In this document: piece after piece, positions 24,001 through 33,860 of the stretch | Numbering within the stretch: position 1 is the first letter of the stretch | Layout of the letters: the number at the start of each line of letters is the position of its first letter | Notes under the pieces: model-generated | Database searches by the model: none | The model's input: the letters and a program-made list of their open reading frames with translations, nothing else | Told to the model about the DNA's origin: nothing | Translations under genes and position numbers: made by a program | Origin: Eonycteris spelaea | Taxonomy: Eukaryota > Chordata > Mammalia > Chiroptera > Pteropodidae | Direction of reading: 5' to 3' | Assembly: GCA_003508835.1 (NCBI GenBank) | Contig: PUFA01000021.1 | Location: 5,000,501 to 5,064,500, forward strand | Length of the DNA stretch: 64,000 nucleotides

Positions 24001-27000
24001 AACAGCCGAGCAGTCCCTCGATGGATAGCGTTAAATGTTTATGTTAGAAAAAGTTTCGAATACGTCGTTTGGGTTTTCACTTTGTGCAACTCAAAAAAGA
24101 GAAAATAAATCCAAATCAAGCCGAAAGGCAGAAATCGTAACGAGGAAAACTCAATGTAACTGAACGTCGGTTCTCTGAAAAGATCAACAAGATTGATAAA
24201 GCTCTGGCCAGGCTGATCAGGAACAGAGATGGGACGGTAGCATCGGGCGTGAAGGGAGGGCCATCAGCACAGAGCCCCCGTGCCCCGCACGGAGGATAAG
24301 GGCAGTGTGCGTGCTCAGCTGTGCCCTCCCAGAACCCGAAGGCGCAGCCCCACCCCGCACTCGCCTGCTGCAGGCAGCACCCTTCAGAAGGGAGCGGGGG
24401 GCGCAGGCGTTGTGGGGACAGAGCTCAGACCCAGCAGAAATGCTGCCCTTGGGACAGGGAGGACGTCAGAGGTCTCTGCCCACATGAAGGTGACGGTTGG
24501 CAGGCCAGGAAGAGGCCGCCACTGGCACCCGGTCCTGGTTCACCACCTCCAGCACCGTGCGAGATGACTTTCTGTCACTTAAGCCTCCCGCCTGTGGCAT
24601 TTTGTCATGAGCAGACGAAGACAAATGCTGTCCCCACAGGGTCAACAATTCAGGTGAAATGGCCAATCCTTTGGCAGACATAAACTACCAAAACTCACTC
24701 GAGAAAGAACAGAGAACCTGCTCAACTGTGTACCTACTCTGGCAATAAAAACAACGATTTCGCTGGTAAATTCTACCAGTTTAAGCAATAAGTAATTCCA
24801 ATTCTCTGCAACCCCTGGCAGAAAGTTGAAAATATAATTGAAAATTGCCAGCTCATCACCCAGACTCCAGAAAGCAAAGACATTTCACGAAGGGGGAACT
24901 CCAGACCAACCACACTCAGGAACCCAGACGTGAAAACCCTTGCTTAGCTATGAGCAAACGGAGCTCGGCCGCGTGTAAGGAGCACCGTGCGTCACAAGTG
25001 AGGGTCACCCACAGCGTTCGCGGCTGCTGCCACGCCAGAACTTCATCAGTGTAATTCACTATATCAATAAACTAAAGAAAAAAGTACGATCACCTCTATC
25101 ATGCAAAACTGCATTGGACAAAATCCAAAAACTTATCAAAGTAGGGGTTGACAGGAACCTAATTAACCCTAGAAAGAACGCGGACGAAAAGCCCGCAGCT
25201 GGATCTCACCCAATCGCGGAGGATGAGTGCTCCCCAGAGGTCAGAGCCGGGTCGGACACCCGCTCCCCGCCCAGGACCCTGACGCAGGCGCACAAGTCAG
25301 GGCACCGCGGCGAGGAGGGGGCACGCAGCAAGGCGGGAAGGGGGGCCCTCTGCTCGGGGGCGCAGCCGCAGCCTCCAGCAGCCTTGCGGGGGACGCGACG
25401 ACCAGCAGCTGAGCCGGCAAGGTCTCAGGGAAAAGGGCCGTGGCGCCCCGCTTGGCCACCGCGGGCTCCGAGGCGAACGCAGCGCTTAGAAGTTTCCAGG
25501 GGTCTCACCTGTGTGCGCCTGCGGCCCTAAAGGTGACGGGAAAAGAAATTAGGAAATGATAGCAGAAATTTGTCCAAATGTAAAAAACTGTACCCCTACG
25601 CATTCCAGCAGGTCACTAACCAAACGCTCCTGGCTGGCAATAAACAGAAGCCATCAAAGCCACCAGAGGAAACCGTCACTGGGCACAGAGAAGCAAAGGT
25701 AAGAGTGACGCAGACGCCTCGCGGGGACGGGCACGCGGGAGGACAGCGGAGCAGCGGCCCGGGAGCACGGAGAGGGACGCGAGACCCGGACCCCACGCCC
25801 CGTGAAACGGCTTCCAAACCCGACGCTGCAGTGACGGTCCCCAGACGTTCAAGGTCACTGCGGCTGACCCGCCCTGCAGGGAATGGTGCCTTCGCGCCAA
25901 ACGAATCCGGTGCCAGACGGACGTGGCCCACTCCTGGGACACAGCGCAGAGCTGTGCGCGCTGTTACAAGCCGTGGTGACAGTGTGCTGGGGGCGAGGAC
26001 GTGTAGGGGCCACGGGCGCGGCGACCATGACACGAAGCCAGGAGGGACCGTGCCGGGGGCTCCTACACCGGCCACGAGGTGAGTGGCAGCCCCGTGTCCC
26101 CCTGTCCACCTGCCGCCTCGGGCGGATCCATGCCTCCCCGCCCACCCTGCACGTGGGGGCTGGACACCGCGGCGGGGCGGCGGCGCTGGCAGGAAGCGCA
26201 GGCACAAGGGGCTGGGTGCGGGGCGGGCCTCCACGCCACGGGGCCCCACAGGCACCGCACCCCCACCCCCCACCGTCCCGCTGACAGCACTCCACATTTA
26301 TTCTCTCGAATCACACAAAAAAGTAAGTTAAAAGCTCAAACAGCTAATTTTAAAGTCCGCCTGCTTAGAGACAGACACTCAGCACGCGTGGGGTTTGGCT
26401 CAGCGGGGAGCAGAGTCGGGTTTACAGGAAGCCGCACCAGCCCACGTGACAGCCGACTACCTATGCTGGTCGCCGATTAAGCTGCGCTCATTGTAAAATT
26501 CTCTCCATTTCTGTAAAATGTTTGAAATTTTCCATAATAAAAAATTTTAAAGCATAAAAAGAGAGAAATACGCCATCAGAATAGACATACGAAGGTAGCT
26601 GGTTTGCGAGAAGCGTGCGAGGACCTTCTCGGTGAATGCTGCCTGGAGAACTGGACGTCCACATGCCAGAGAAGGAAGCTGGACCCCTGCCTCACACCAT
26701 GTGAAAAACATTAACCGAAATTAGTTAAAAGACCCAAGTGCAAGAGTTAAAACTATAAAACTCTTAAAGAAAACACAGGGCTGTATCTTCCTGACCTGAA
26801 ACTTGGCAATGGATCCTCAGATACGTTTCCAAAAGCGTAGGTAAGAAAAGAAAAACCAGACAAATTGGCCTTTATCAAAATTAAAAACCTGTGCTTCAAA
26901 GGGCACTATTGGAGGAGCGAAGAGACACCCTGCAGATGGGAGAAAGTATTTGCCGGTCACGTGAGCAACAGGGCCTGGTATCCAGACCCAACGAAGAACT

Positions 27001-30000
27001 GACACCACAAAGCCTGTCACTCGATTTAAAAACAGCTTGAATAGATGCTTTTCCCAAGAAATGGTCAACAAACACATGGAAACATGCCAGACATTGTTAG
27101 TCGCTAGGGAACTGTAAATCAGCCGCAGTGAGATGGCTCTCCACACCCACTGCAATGGTGATGTCGGACAAATGGGAAATAGCACGTGGGACGCTGACGT
27201 GGGGACCTTGGTGACCAGCAGGTGGGAAGCACAAGGTGCAACCGCAAAGCGGTGTGGCAGGTCCTCAGAAGTCAATCAGAGCCCGGTGCGACTCACTGAC
27301 CCACCCCGGCCCAGCGGAGAGAAGGAGGCGACGTGGACATTCTGCACCACAGCGGCCGAGGCCCGGAGCCAGGGAGCAGAGGCGCCCCAGTGAGCGTCAG
27401 CCCGGGTGGAACACTATGCAGCCATGAAAGTGCGTGGGCCGGGGACACGAGGGCTCCCAGTGACTCCGAGTGTACAGAGCACTCAGAACAGCGAGTCCAG
27501 AGACGGAAAGTGGATGCGTCTTGCCAGGGCCCGGGGGAGGGCCGGGAGTGGCCATGATGGGGCCGGCGTTTCCGTGTGGGGTGAAGGAAAAGTCTGGAAT
27601 TAGACAGAGATGGTGGTTGCATAACTTTGGCTAAATACTAAGGAAATGCCACCGAATTGTACATTTTAAGTGGTTAATGTTATGTTATATGAATTTCACC
27701 TCAATAAAAAATGCGGAGCATAGATTTATTTACCAACGTGAGTGAAAATTCTGGGGTGGAGAGACAAGGAGATGGAGCAGGAACGGGCCAGCCGGAGCTG
27801 GGGAGGAGCTGCAGGCGGGGGCTCACAGTGGTTTGGGGCTGACGGTGACCTGCGCGGGGACGAGGGGGCTCTGCAGCTGGGGCTGGGTGGGTGAGAAGGG
27901 ACAGGGTCCAGGTGGCTGGATGCTTCCAGAGGGCTAGCCTTCTCAGCCGCGCCCCATGCTGGGCCACAGGCCAGGTCGGCCCTGCGGTTGGAGGCCTGTG
28001 TACACGATGGTCACCAAACTACAAGGCCTTTCAGCTCAAACCGCCAAGTCCTGAGCTACACCCAGGCCAGCCCAGCCCAGCCCAGAGGGGAGAACAGGCC
28101 GTGGGGGTCTCCCTAAACCCCCAGAGGCCAGCCTGCAGCACCCACTCAGACACCCTCAAGGTCAAAGGTGAAGGGATGGCTGACCTGCACCAGCCCCTGG
28201 AGACCCCAGCCCCAGGGAACCCCGTCCCCAGCACCACTGTTCCCCAAATGAGCCCCAGCCTCAGAGCAGGGATGGTGTGGGGTAGGGACAAGTGGAGGAT
28301 GAGGAGGGCCCAAAGGACACTCAGGGGAGTGGCCTCTCACTCTCCATCCCAAATGCCCCTCGCCACAGCAGGAGCTGAGACAGGATCCAGGCTCATCGGT
28401 GAGCCCTCCCCTCCTTGTGCCCCCCAACCCCCCACAAAGCCACAGCCTCCCTGGGCATTTCCAGGTCAGTGCCTGAACAGCCTGGACATGCAGGTTACGG
28501 CGCCCAGGGCCAGCAGTGACCTCAGGCTGGACACCGCGCACCCAGGAGGCAGGTGCTGTCCAGTGCCCGTGCTGGCTTCCTAAGCATCCATGCTCCCCAG
28601 AAAGATGAAGCCTCCCTTCACTGAGCCACTTCCCACAGACACCTGTGAGCGGGTGAGGGTCGCAGGCCTGACCCAGCTTCCTCCTCGGACTAAGGCGGCA
28701 GGGAACTGTCCCCACTGGGCTCTTGTGGCTGCTGGCGACCAGGGCAGCACAGAGTGGGGCCCCGTGGAGGCCTGGGTGCTGCACGGAGAACACGGGGGAC
28801 GCAGGGGTTCCCCTCTGGCTCCGTGCCGTGTCAGAGAACCCAGACTCCCCCACCGAGCTCTCCTCCCGCAGAAGTCTCACTGAGTGTCCAGCTCAGGATA
28901 CAGGGAAGCGATGAGCTCAGACCCCTCCCCACACAGCACCCCCAGGGCATGCAGCACCCCAGACCAAGCCCCGAAGGAGACCACTGGGTCTGAGTCCAGC
29001 TCCACCAGTCAACGCCTTGAAGTCCTCCTCCGCAAAAAGGAGTGACTGCCAGTCTCGCAGGCCCAGACACAGCCCAGCCCCCCAAACCAGGGCTGCGCCT
29101 CCCACCAGCCACTCACCTGGCCACCAGGAGCGGGCACGATCTGCACATCACCCAAGGGTCCCCTCCACCCAGGGCAGAAGCCACGCCTGAGGCAGTAACG
29201 GCTGACGTGGGACAGGGGCCGCCTCTGCTAGAGGCCACCTGGAGAGTGTCCCCAGCGGGGAGGCAGCTCACCACTGTCCTGTACCCAGAGCCTGGGGACA
29301 GAGGCCCGGGGCACATACTCATGCACAGAGACTCGGCAGGAGCCCCTCCAGCCTGTGGCTGGCCCCACAGAGGCCGAGCCTGCCACGATGACACGGGTGC
29401 CACTGCTTCCAGGGCCAATACCTGCAGGGCCTGACCGGCACCTACCCCTGCGGGTGGGGTCGCTGCGGTAGCACCGGGAGTGCAGGTCCCCACAGGTCCG
29501 CGCCACTCACGAAGTAGCCACCCTCTGGGATTTCCAGTCACTCAGAACAAGACTTTAGGAAAAAACTTTCTTGGAACCACTAACTGAAACCGAGGGAATT
29601 CCTGGAATATGCACCCCCACCCACGCCGGAGTGGGGGGAGCCGGGTGTCCGCGCCCGCCCCACCCGCAGCTGCCCCGGCAGCACTCGGGTGCGGGGGGCG
29701 ATTCGGAGCCCCCCAGCCTCGCCCTAAACATTTCTGAAAGACACGGCTCAGAGCGAAGGGCACTTGGCCGGACTCGCGCCGCGGGCGCGTCCCAGGCAGG
29801 AGCTTCAGTTCACAGCGGGGCATGGGGACGACCTTGCGGGAGACACCGAGGGACTCAGGGGCCGGCTCCGCCCGCAAGTCCCGCTTTTATTTTCAAGCGA
29901 GAAGCTGCCCGTTGGACCCCAGGGCCTGGCGACGCGGGGATGCGGTGGGAGGAGGAGTCTCCAGAGAGCGCCGTAGAGGCGGGCGCCGCGGTCACTTACC
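1..30000 (-). CDS. AHRR: AHRR gene, 5' portion (aryl hydrocarbon receptor repressor), partial
   Basis: AHRR is a nuclear bHLH-PAS protein that dimerises with ARNT and represses AhR target genes, forming a negative feedback loop. Three coding exons were found on the minus strand: 22208-22278 (start), 18964-19145 (bHLH) and 8102-8208 (linker before PAS-A). A non-coding first exon probably ends at 30000. Splice phases join without a gap: CA|G between the first two coding exons, G|CC between the next two, and a codon boundary after the third. Together they encode about 116 residues closely matching the mammalian AHRR N-terminus, with no stop or frameshift. The PAS domain and C-terminal repression domain are not in the window, so the gene continues beyond position 1. 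Visible intron sizes are about 7.7, 3.1, 10.8 and at least 8.1 kb. Confidence 0.9.
1430..2130. promoter_or_regulatory. Intragenic CpG-rich region in AHRR intron 4
   Basis: CpG-dense stretch (for example 1500-1640 with CCGGCCGCGCCG), without recognisable exon or promoter motif. Several frames of 200-420 codons overlap here on both strands, which is an effect of GC content. Confidence 0.45.
3545..4760 (+). mobile_element. L1 ORF2 fragment
   Basis: Degenerate L1 reverse-transcriptase sequence on the plus strand, recognisable from the segments around GAATTCTACCAAACAT (3871), ATGCAGAAAAAGCATGTGACA (4204-4223) and ACGAATTCAGCAAGGTCACAG (4649). It is interrupted by an A-rich tract at 4321-4396 and contains numerous stops. 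Confidence 0.8.
4321..4396 (+). repeat. A-rich simple tract
   Basis: Poly-A with interspersed G, inside the L1 fragment. It may be the tail of a lost retroposon or a slippage expansion. Confidence 0.85.
8102..8208 (-). CDS. AHRR: AHRR linker exon between bHLH and PAS-A
   Basis: Minus-strand exon of 107 bp with acceptor TGACAG (AG at 8210-8209) and donor GGAG|GTGAGT. Joined to the overhanging G of the bHLH exon it encodes Ala, then [20 protein letters not shown] and [15 protein letters not shown]. The conserved parts are the start (human VVQEQ) and the end (human [11 protein letters not shown]), which lead into the PAS-A domain. The middle is a Pro/Ser/Gly-rich linker that varies between species. 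The exon ends on a codon boundary. The next exon (human SLNGFALVVSAEGT and onward) was searched for between 1 and 8101 and not found, so it should lie left of the window. Confidence 0.88.
13990..14240 (+). repeat. 21-bp minisatellite in AHRR intron 3
   Basis: About 12 imperfect copies of a 21-base unit (CCCACCTGCCCGCTCCCTGG plus A), with variants Gly/Arg-type changes at two positions (CCCAC or CCCGC; GCTC or ACTC). One copy near 14160 is two bases short. Because 21 is a multiple of three, all frames stay open, which produces spurious repetitive open reading frames on both strands. Confidence 0.9.
14640..15960 (-). mobile_element. L1 fragment, antisense
   Basis: AT-rich block in a GC-rich intron with typical antisense L1 phrases such as TTGATTTCCAGCTTAATTGC (15186) and GTCCATTAGGTTAGCC (15359). 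Degenerate, with no open frame. Boundaries approximate. Confidence 0.7.
18964..19145 (-). CDS. AHRR: AHRR bHLH exon
   Basis: Minus-strand exon of 182 bp between acceptor CCGCAG (AG at 19147-19146) and donor CCAAG|GTAGGA. It completes the split Gln codon and encodes 60 residues, starting [20 protein letters not shown] and ending YLRVKSFFQ. It contains the basic DNA-contact segment ([11 protein letters not shown]), helix 1 ([12 protein letters not shown]), the loop and helix 2 ([19 protein letters not shown]) of the AhR/AHRR bHLH. These contact the GCGTG half of the xenobiotic response element and dimerise with ARNT. Human AHRR has PDIISKL where this sequence has PADVVSKL, a conservative change. 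The exon ends with a one-base overhang that joins in phase to the exon at 8102-8208. Confidence 0.95.
19458..19511 (+). repeat. CA/CG alternating microsatellite
   Basis: About 54 bases of alternating purine-pyrimidine (GCGCGCACGCACACGCACAC type), prone to Z-DNA, about 310 bp upstream of the AHRR bHLH exon in transcript direction. Confidence 0.9.
20420..20960. promoter_or_regulatory. Intronic CpG-rich block with NRF1-like palindrome
   Basis: CpG-dense sequence between AHRR coding exons 1 and 2. TGCGCCTGCGCA at 20499-20510 is one base off the NRF1 consensus. A minus-strand donor-like GCGG|GTAAGC ends at 20520. It could be an internal promoter or only a GC-rich intron segment. Confidence 0.3.
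21655..21684 (+). repeat. CA microsatellite
   Basis: Interrupted CA repeat of about 30 bases in AHRR intron 2. Confidence 0.85.
22208..22278 (-). CDS. AHRR: AHRR first coding exon (start codon and basic/NLS residues)
   Basis: The minus strand reads a pyrimidine-rich acceptor ending CCAG (22280-22279), then twelve bases, then ATG at 22269-22267. The encoded start is [20 protein letters not shown], followed by a split Gln codon and the donor CA|GTAAGC. This matches the mammalian AHRR N-terminus (human [15 protein letters not shown]; mouse begins MMIPSGEC). The Arg/Lys cluster is the conserved nuclear-localisation and basic stretch. A second AG at 22274-22273 could serve as an alternative acceptor six bases downstream without changing the start codon. 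Human AHRR starts four residues earlier (MPRTM); the corresponding codons here have no ATG, so the shorter mouse-like start is preferred. Confidence 0.9.
22420..22615 (+). repeat. C-rich imperfect tandem repeat next to AHRR first coding exon
   Basis: Irregular repetition of a CCGTCCTGCCCCC-like unit (13-18 bases). On the AHRR transcript strand it is G-rich with many runs of three or more G, lying 140-340 nt upstream of the 3' splice site at 22279. Confidence 0.75.
23440..25540 (+). mobile_element. L1 ORF2 remains, interrupted
   Basis: Plus-strand L1 pieces at 23440-23960, 24080-24215 (GATAAAGCTCTGGCCAGGCT), 24685-24830 and 25030-25330 (TCACTATATCAATAAACTAA at 25056). Separated by GC-rich sequence at 24270-24640. 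The part after 25190 still aligns in outline with ORF2 but is strongly GC-shifted. Confidence 0.65.
26600..27715 (+). mobile_element. L1 3' end
   Basis: Plus-strand ORF2 C-terminal part and 3' UTR: CAAATTGGCCTTTATCAAAA (26859) and the terminal TCACCTCAATAAAAAA signal (about 27696). Frame decayed. Middle part GC-enriched. Confidence 0.75.
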
Positions 30001-30100
30001 CGCCGGCTCGGCGCGGGGGCTCCAGCGCGCGCGGGAGCAGCTGTGCGGGGAGGCGCTCGCGCATCGCGGGGACCCGGCGGCGGCTGCGGCCGCGGAAGGA
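29999..30100 (-). other. AHRR: Putative AHRR exon 1 (non-coding) and its splice donor
   Basis: On the minus strand the CpG island contains a strong 5' splice site, GGCGG|GTAAGT, with the exon's last base at 30000 and GT at 29999-29998. It lies about 7.7 kb upstream of the first coding exon of AHRR and just downstream, in transcript direction, of GC boxes, as expected for a 5'-UTR first exon. The transcription start cannot be seen and the right boundary given is nominal. The assignment is inferred from position and splice signal only; no coding similarity supports it. Confidence 0.45.
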
Positions 30101-30114
30101 CCGCCCCACCCCCG

Positions 30115-30121
30115 CACGCGA
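30115..30121 (-). promoter_or_regulatory. XRE (AhR/ARNT response element) core
   Basis: The plus strand reads CACGCGA, so the minus strand reads TCGCGTG, a match to the XRE core TNGCGTG. A CCGCCCC GC box starts at about 30101 and CCCGCCCCGCCCC follows from about 30123. AhR-dependent induction of AHRR through XREs next to GC boxes is known in mouse and human. Assignment to this site rests on the motif and on its position just upstream of the putative AHRR exon 1. Confidence 0.55.
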
Positions 30122-30439
30122 GCCCGCCCCGCCCCGGAGCCACCGGGGAGGGAGGCGACAGGGGGCGCGCGCGCACCCCGCCCGGGCTCTGGTCCTGCGT
30201 GCGCCTCGGGGCGGCCGCGCCCTGCGCCCCTGCGCCCCCGCGCCCCCCGGGCCTCCCAGGAAACAGTCCGCTTGGGGCGCGCGGTGTCGCGCGCCCCTCG
30301 AGGCCCTGTGCTCCCCGCAGCCCCTATTTCTCGCCCCCAGCCCCGCGTCCCCGCACCTGCGCCCGCGTAGCTTGAGCGCGCACCTGCCCGCGGCGCAGAG
30401 ACGCAAGGCCCGGGCTCGCGCGCCGCGGGGTCCGACCCG

Positions 30440-30449
30440 GCAGGTAAGT
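30440..30449 (+). promoter_or_regulatory. Plus-strand splice donor in the CpG island
   Basis: GCAGGTAAGTT is a near-perfect U1-complementary 5' splice site. Its exon would end at 30443 and run rightward, opposite to AHRR. No coding frame into it is recognised. It could be the first exon of a divergent long non-coding RNA, or a chance match. Confidence 0.3.
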
Positions 30450-31660
30450 TGAGCACGACACGTCCCGCCCCGCCTGCTTCGGGAGGTTGTTGTGAGAATC
30501 TAAAGTTTTGCAAACTATGCACCATTGCAAACTATGCAACGGTGATATGCCTTTGACCCCGAACTTCCCAGGAGCCGCAGCGGCCTCGTGTGGCGTCTCA
30601 ACCCGGGACGTTTCAGATCCCTCCAGGCGAGTGCGCGGTGGGCGCCCGGCCCCGCACGGCGGAGCGCACGGTCCTCCAGTCAAGCTGTCCTCGCTGGGCC
30701 GTGGGCAGGGCCCCTGCACCCCGCGGGCACGCGCCCTCCCCCGCTCTTCCAACCTGGGCTCCGCGCGCCGCTGCCCCGGTCCGGGCCCAGCCGCCTGACG
30801 GACATCACCCCCACCCTCACCAGCTCGGCCCCCGCGTCCACCCCCGAGCTCCTGAGACACCCTAAAATCTCTGCGCAACGTCTGAGGGGCCCCGGAGACC
30901 CCGGCCCATCTGGCGCCATCGCAGTCACCCTGCCTGCCACGGGGTCACCTCCCTCCCTGTCTCCCAGTCCGTTCATGGCTCCCGGCTCGCCCCGCAGCAC
31001 CCGCCATCGCCTCAGTCCAGGCCCCGCCGCCCCGGCGCGCGGCGGCGCAGCCAGCCCTGTGGCGGCTTCGGTCTCACTCCTGCCCCAAGGTCGCAGCCAA
31101 ACATATCGCTCCAGACCCCCAGCAGGCTCTGAGCAAAATGCCCCTCCCCAGAAGTCACCAACCTCCTTCTCCCTGGCCTCGCTGCGGCGCTCGGATGAGC
31201 CATGTGCTTTAGGACCTGGGCGCTTGCTGTCCCCTCAGGACAGTGCTCTTCCCCAGGTCCTCCTCCTGTGCCCTCAGAGCGAACGCCCACCGCACAGGGA
31301 AGGCGCCGCTGTCCTCCTTCTCCTGCCCCTGCCGTCACAGTGCACCCCCCACATGCAGCGGGCGTCTCTCTGCTCTGCGCAGACAGGTGCAAGCCCAGGG
31401 CTGTGCTGTCTGCCTGCTGCGGAGCAGGGGCTGAAAATTTTAGCTGAGTAAATGGTTTTACGTCATTTTTTGACATGGAACAACGCCCAGCCATGCTGCC
31501 GCATGTTAATCCAACCTTTGTAAAGTGCATTATACACAGGGAAGTCGGGCGGGTAACAGGTTACAGGTGAACTTTAATTTCTTTTTATATTTTTAAAAAT
31601 TTTTGCAGTTCCTGAATGTTTTTGCAAGGAGCATGGGGTACTTTTGTACCTTTTTGGTAA

Positions 31661-31661
31661 G

Positions 31662-31696
<35 letters not shown>
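31661..31696 (+). repeat. GTT microsatellite
   Basis: Twelve uninterrupted GTT units. Confidence 0.95.
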
Positions 31697-33564
31697 AAAG
31701 GAACTATGTAAGCATGCTATGATATTGGGGTACTTCTTGGGTCTGCCATGGGAAGCTCAGGCCTGTAGGGGGCCTTGGACCCAGGAATGTGGGTTTGGAG
31801 CTTTGCGGTAAGAGCTGCACTCCCCTGCCTGGGAAGACAGCACCCCCGCAACTCGGGGAAGCCCGTGCGCCTTGCTATCCAGACGTCAGTCTCACCCAGC
31901 CACCCCATCAGTCAGGGACTCTGCGGGGCCCCTTCCCGGGGCAGGACAAGGACAGGAGGAGCCATGCAGCTCAAGGTGCAAAAGAAAAGCAATGTCCACT
32001 CCCCCCACTTCCCTCAGATGGCCTGGATGGGCACAGGTCACTCGCCTTGTTCACTCCCTGGGCATGTCCCCGAAACAGAGCCTCGGGCAGTCAGTAGGAC
32101 TGAGCAGAAACAGGATGGCCCTCCTCAGGGAGGCCACAGGCCCTGCAGTCCTGGGGCCTCGGGGAGAGGTACCCTTTCTGGGAGCCTCTGGGCACCCGCC
32201 AGGTCAAGGTGGCTCCCCACCCCCAGGAAGTGTCCCCAGGGGCTCAGCAGTCACATCTCCCTTGGCAACTTCAGTTCACACAACTGTTTGCAGTAACACC
32301 TAGGTGTCACCAAGACCTTTCGTCACTGCCTGTCCCCCGTCCCCACCAGCTGGACACACCCGAACTGCAGCCCAGGGCCCTGATCTGCAGGCCCCCCAGG
32401 AAACCCCAGCACAAACAGGCTCTTGAGTGGCTGAGTCCTCCCGTTCCCACCAGCTGGGGACAAAGTCCTCTTGCCTGGGTTATGTCCTCCCAGGGTGACA
32501 GGGACGAGAGCTGGAGGAGGAAAGGCAAGGAGCCCCCCTCTCTCCCCACATCTGCGTCCTGACGTGGCTGTCCCAGCGGGAGATGGGTGACGTGACAGCT
32601 ACCTGAGCCGTGACAGCTAAAAGGCTGGCCCTGCAGGAGGTGCGCAAGGCCGCGTCATGGCCCCGCTGCTCCGCGGCCACCGGTTGGCTGCAGCGGCGTC
32701 CAGCGGGCCAGCGGAGGAAGAGCCCGTGGCCCTCGCTCTGCACAGGTGAGTAGCTCCCAGCTCTGACCTCCCGTGGGCTGGGCATCCTCGCCCTCTGGGC
32801 CCCAGTCGCAGGCTGGCAGACGGGGGTGCGCTGCCCCCACAGCCCAGGCACCCGTGAAGCTCCGGAGCCGGCCGCGTCCACCGCTTCGGCAGCCCTCGGT
32901 CTTGTCTGCGTTCTCTCCCACGCCCCCTTTCCCGGGGAGGCCGAGAGGGATGCGGAGCGTTTTGTCAAGAGCTGCTGTTGTCACTGCGGGCTGACCTTTG
33001 TCACTACGGTCGCCTCTCCCCGTCTCCGTTCCTGCCTCGGCTGCATCTGACAGCCAGGAATCAGTGCCTCCCCAGGGGTCTGGCTGCAGGTGGAGAGACC
33101 CCGCAGGAGCCCCGAAGGAGGCCGCTGGAAGGGGCGGGGCCACGCAGCTTCGGGGTTGAAACAGCCTGGGGGGGGAGTGGGCTGGGCTGGGGGAGTGGGC
33201 TGGGCTGAACCGAGCCCCCAACTCTCAACGCCCCGCCTCTGCCAGGCGTGTCCTGGGCCCTGTAAGCTGGGAGCCAGGCCAGCGTCCCCACCTGAGGCAG
33301 CCGCCCAGGGTCTCACCCAGCACGTCTGGCGGGGAAGCCTCAGGGGAGTGGGCTGGTGAAGGCACAGCAGAGGCCCTGCAGGGTGCGCAGGGGCCGTTCC
33401 CTCGGACTGGGTGCTCTTCACCCCACACTCCACCTGTCCTCCCTGCAGCTCAAATGTTTTCGTCTGGCAGAGGCCACCCTTACACCCCTCACCGCCTGAT
33501 TTGGGTTTGTGGTGCAGGGCAGAGCAGCGTCATCCACCGGTACCCTGCTGCAGCCCCATAGCCC

Positions 33565-33860
33565 ACAGAAGGAGGGGAGAGGAGGGTAGAAGAGGGGAAG
33601 GGGAGGGGAGGGAGAAAAGAGGAGAGAGGTGGGGGGGAGGACAGGGGAGAGGCAGGAAAGGGAGGAGGAGTGCAGGGGAGGGAGAGGTGGGGAGGGGAGA
33701 GTAGATGAGGGGAGAGGGGAGGGGAGGAGTGGGGAGAGACAGGGAAGGGAGGGGAGAGGTGGGGAGGGGAGAGTAGATGGGGAGGGGGGGATAGGAGGGG
33801 AGAGGGAGGGGAGAGTAGATGAGGGGAGGGGAGGGAGGGGATGGGCAGAGGAGGGGGCAG
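33565..33860 (+). repeat. Polypurine GGGGA-type repeat
   Basis: Almost 300 bases of nearly pure G/A built on GGGGAGAGG and GGAGGGGAG units with sparse T in a recurring GTAGATG. It can form triplex or quadruplex structures. Serine/proline-rich and glycine/arginine-rich frames across it are artefacts. Confidence 0.9.

Larger units (their letters stand above)
22279..29998 (-). other. AHRR: AHRR intron 1
   Basis: About 7.7 kb between the putative promoter exon and the start-codon exon. It contains a C-rich imperfect tandem repeat (22420-22615), L1 ORF2 remains (about 23440-25540) and an L1 3' end (about 26600-27715). The 27.9-29.6 kb part is GC-rich, apparently single-copy, and shows no exon I can support. 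Confidence 0.6.
29700..31050. promoter_or_regulatory. CpG island, probable divergent promoter of AHRR
   Basis: CpG dinucleotides are dense and undepleted from about 29.7 to 31.05 kb, most strongly at 29990-30450. A minus-strand splice donor (GGCGG|GTAAGT, exon end 30000) and a plus-strand donor (CCGGCAG|GTAAGT, exon end 30443) face away from each other about 440 bp apart. GC boxes and an XRE core lie between them. This is the layout of a bidirectional CpG-island promoter, with AHRR leftward and a possible non-coding transcript rightward. No transcript data are available. Confidence 0.65.

Noticed and set aside
24280..24567. A frame starting MPRTEDKG, similar to the human AHRR start MPRTM.
   Set aside because: It is on the plus strand, opposite to AHRR, and the similarity ends after four residues. 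It lies within L1 remains.
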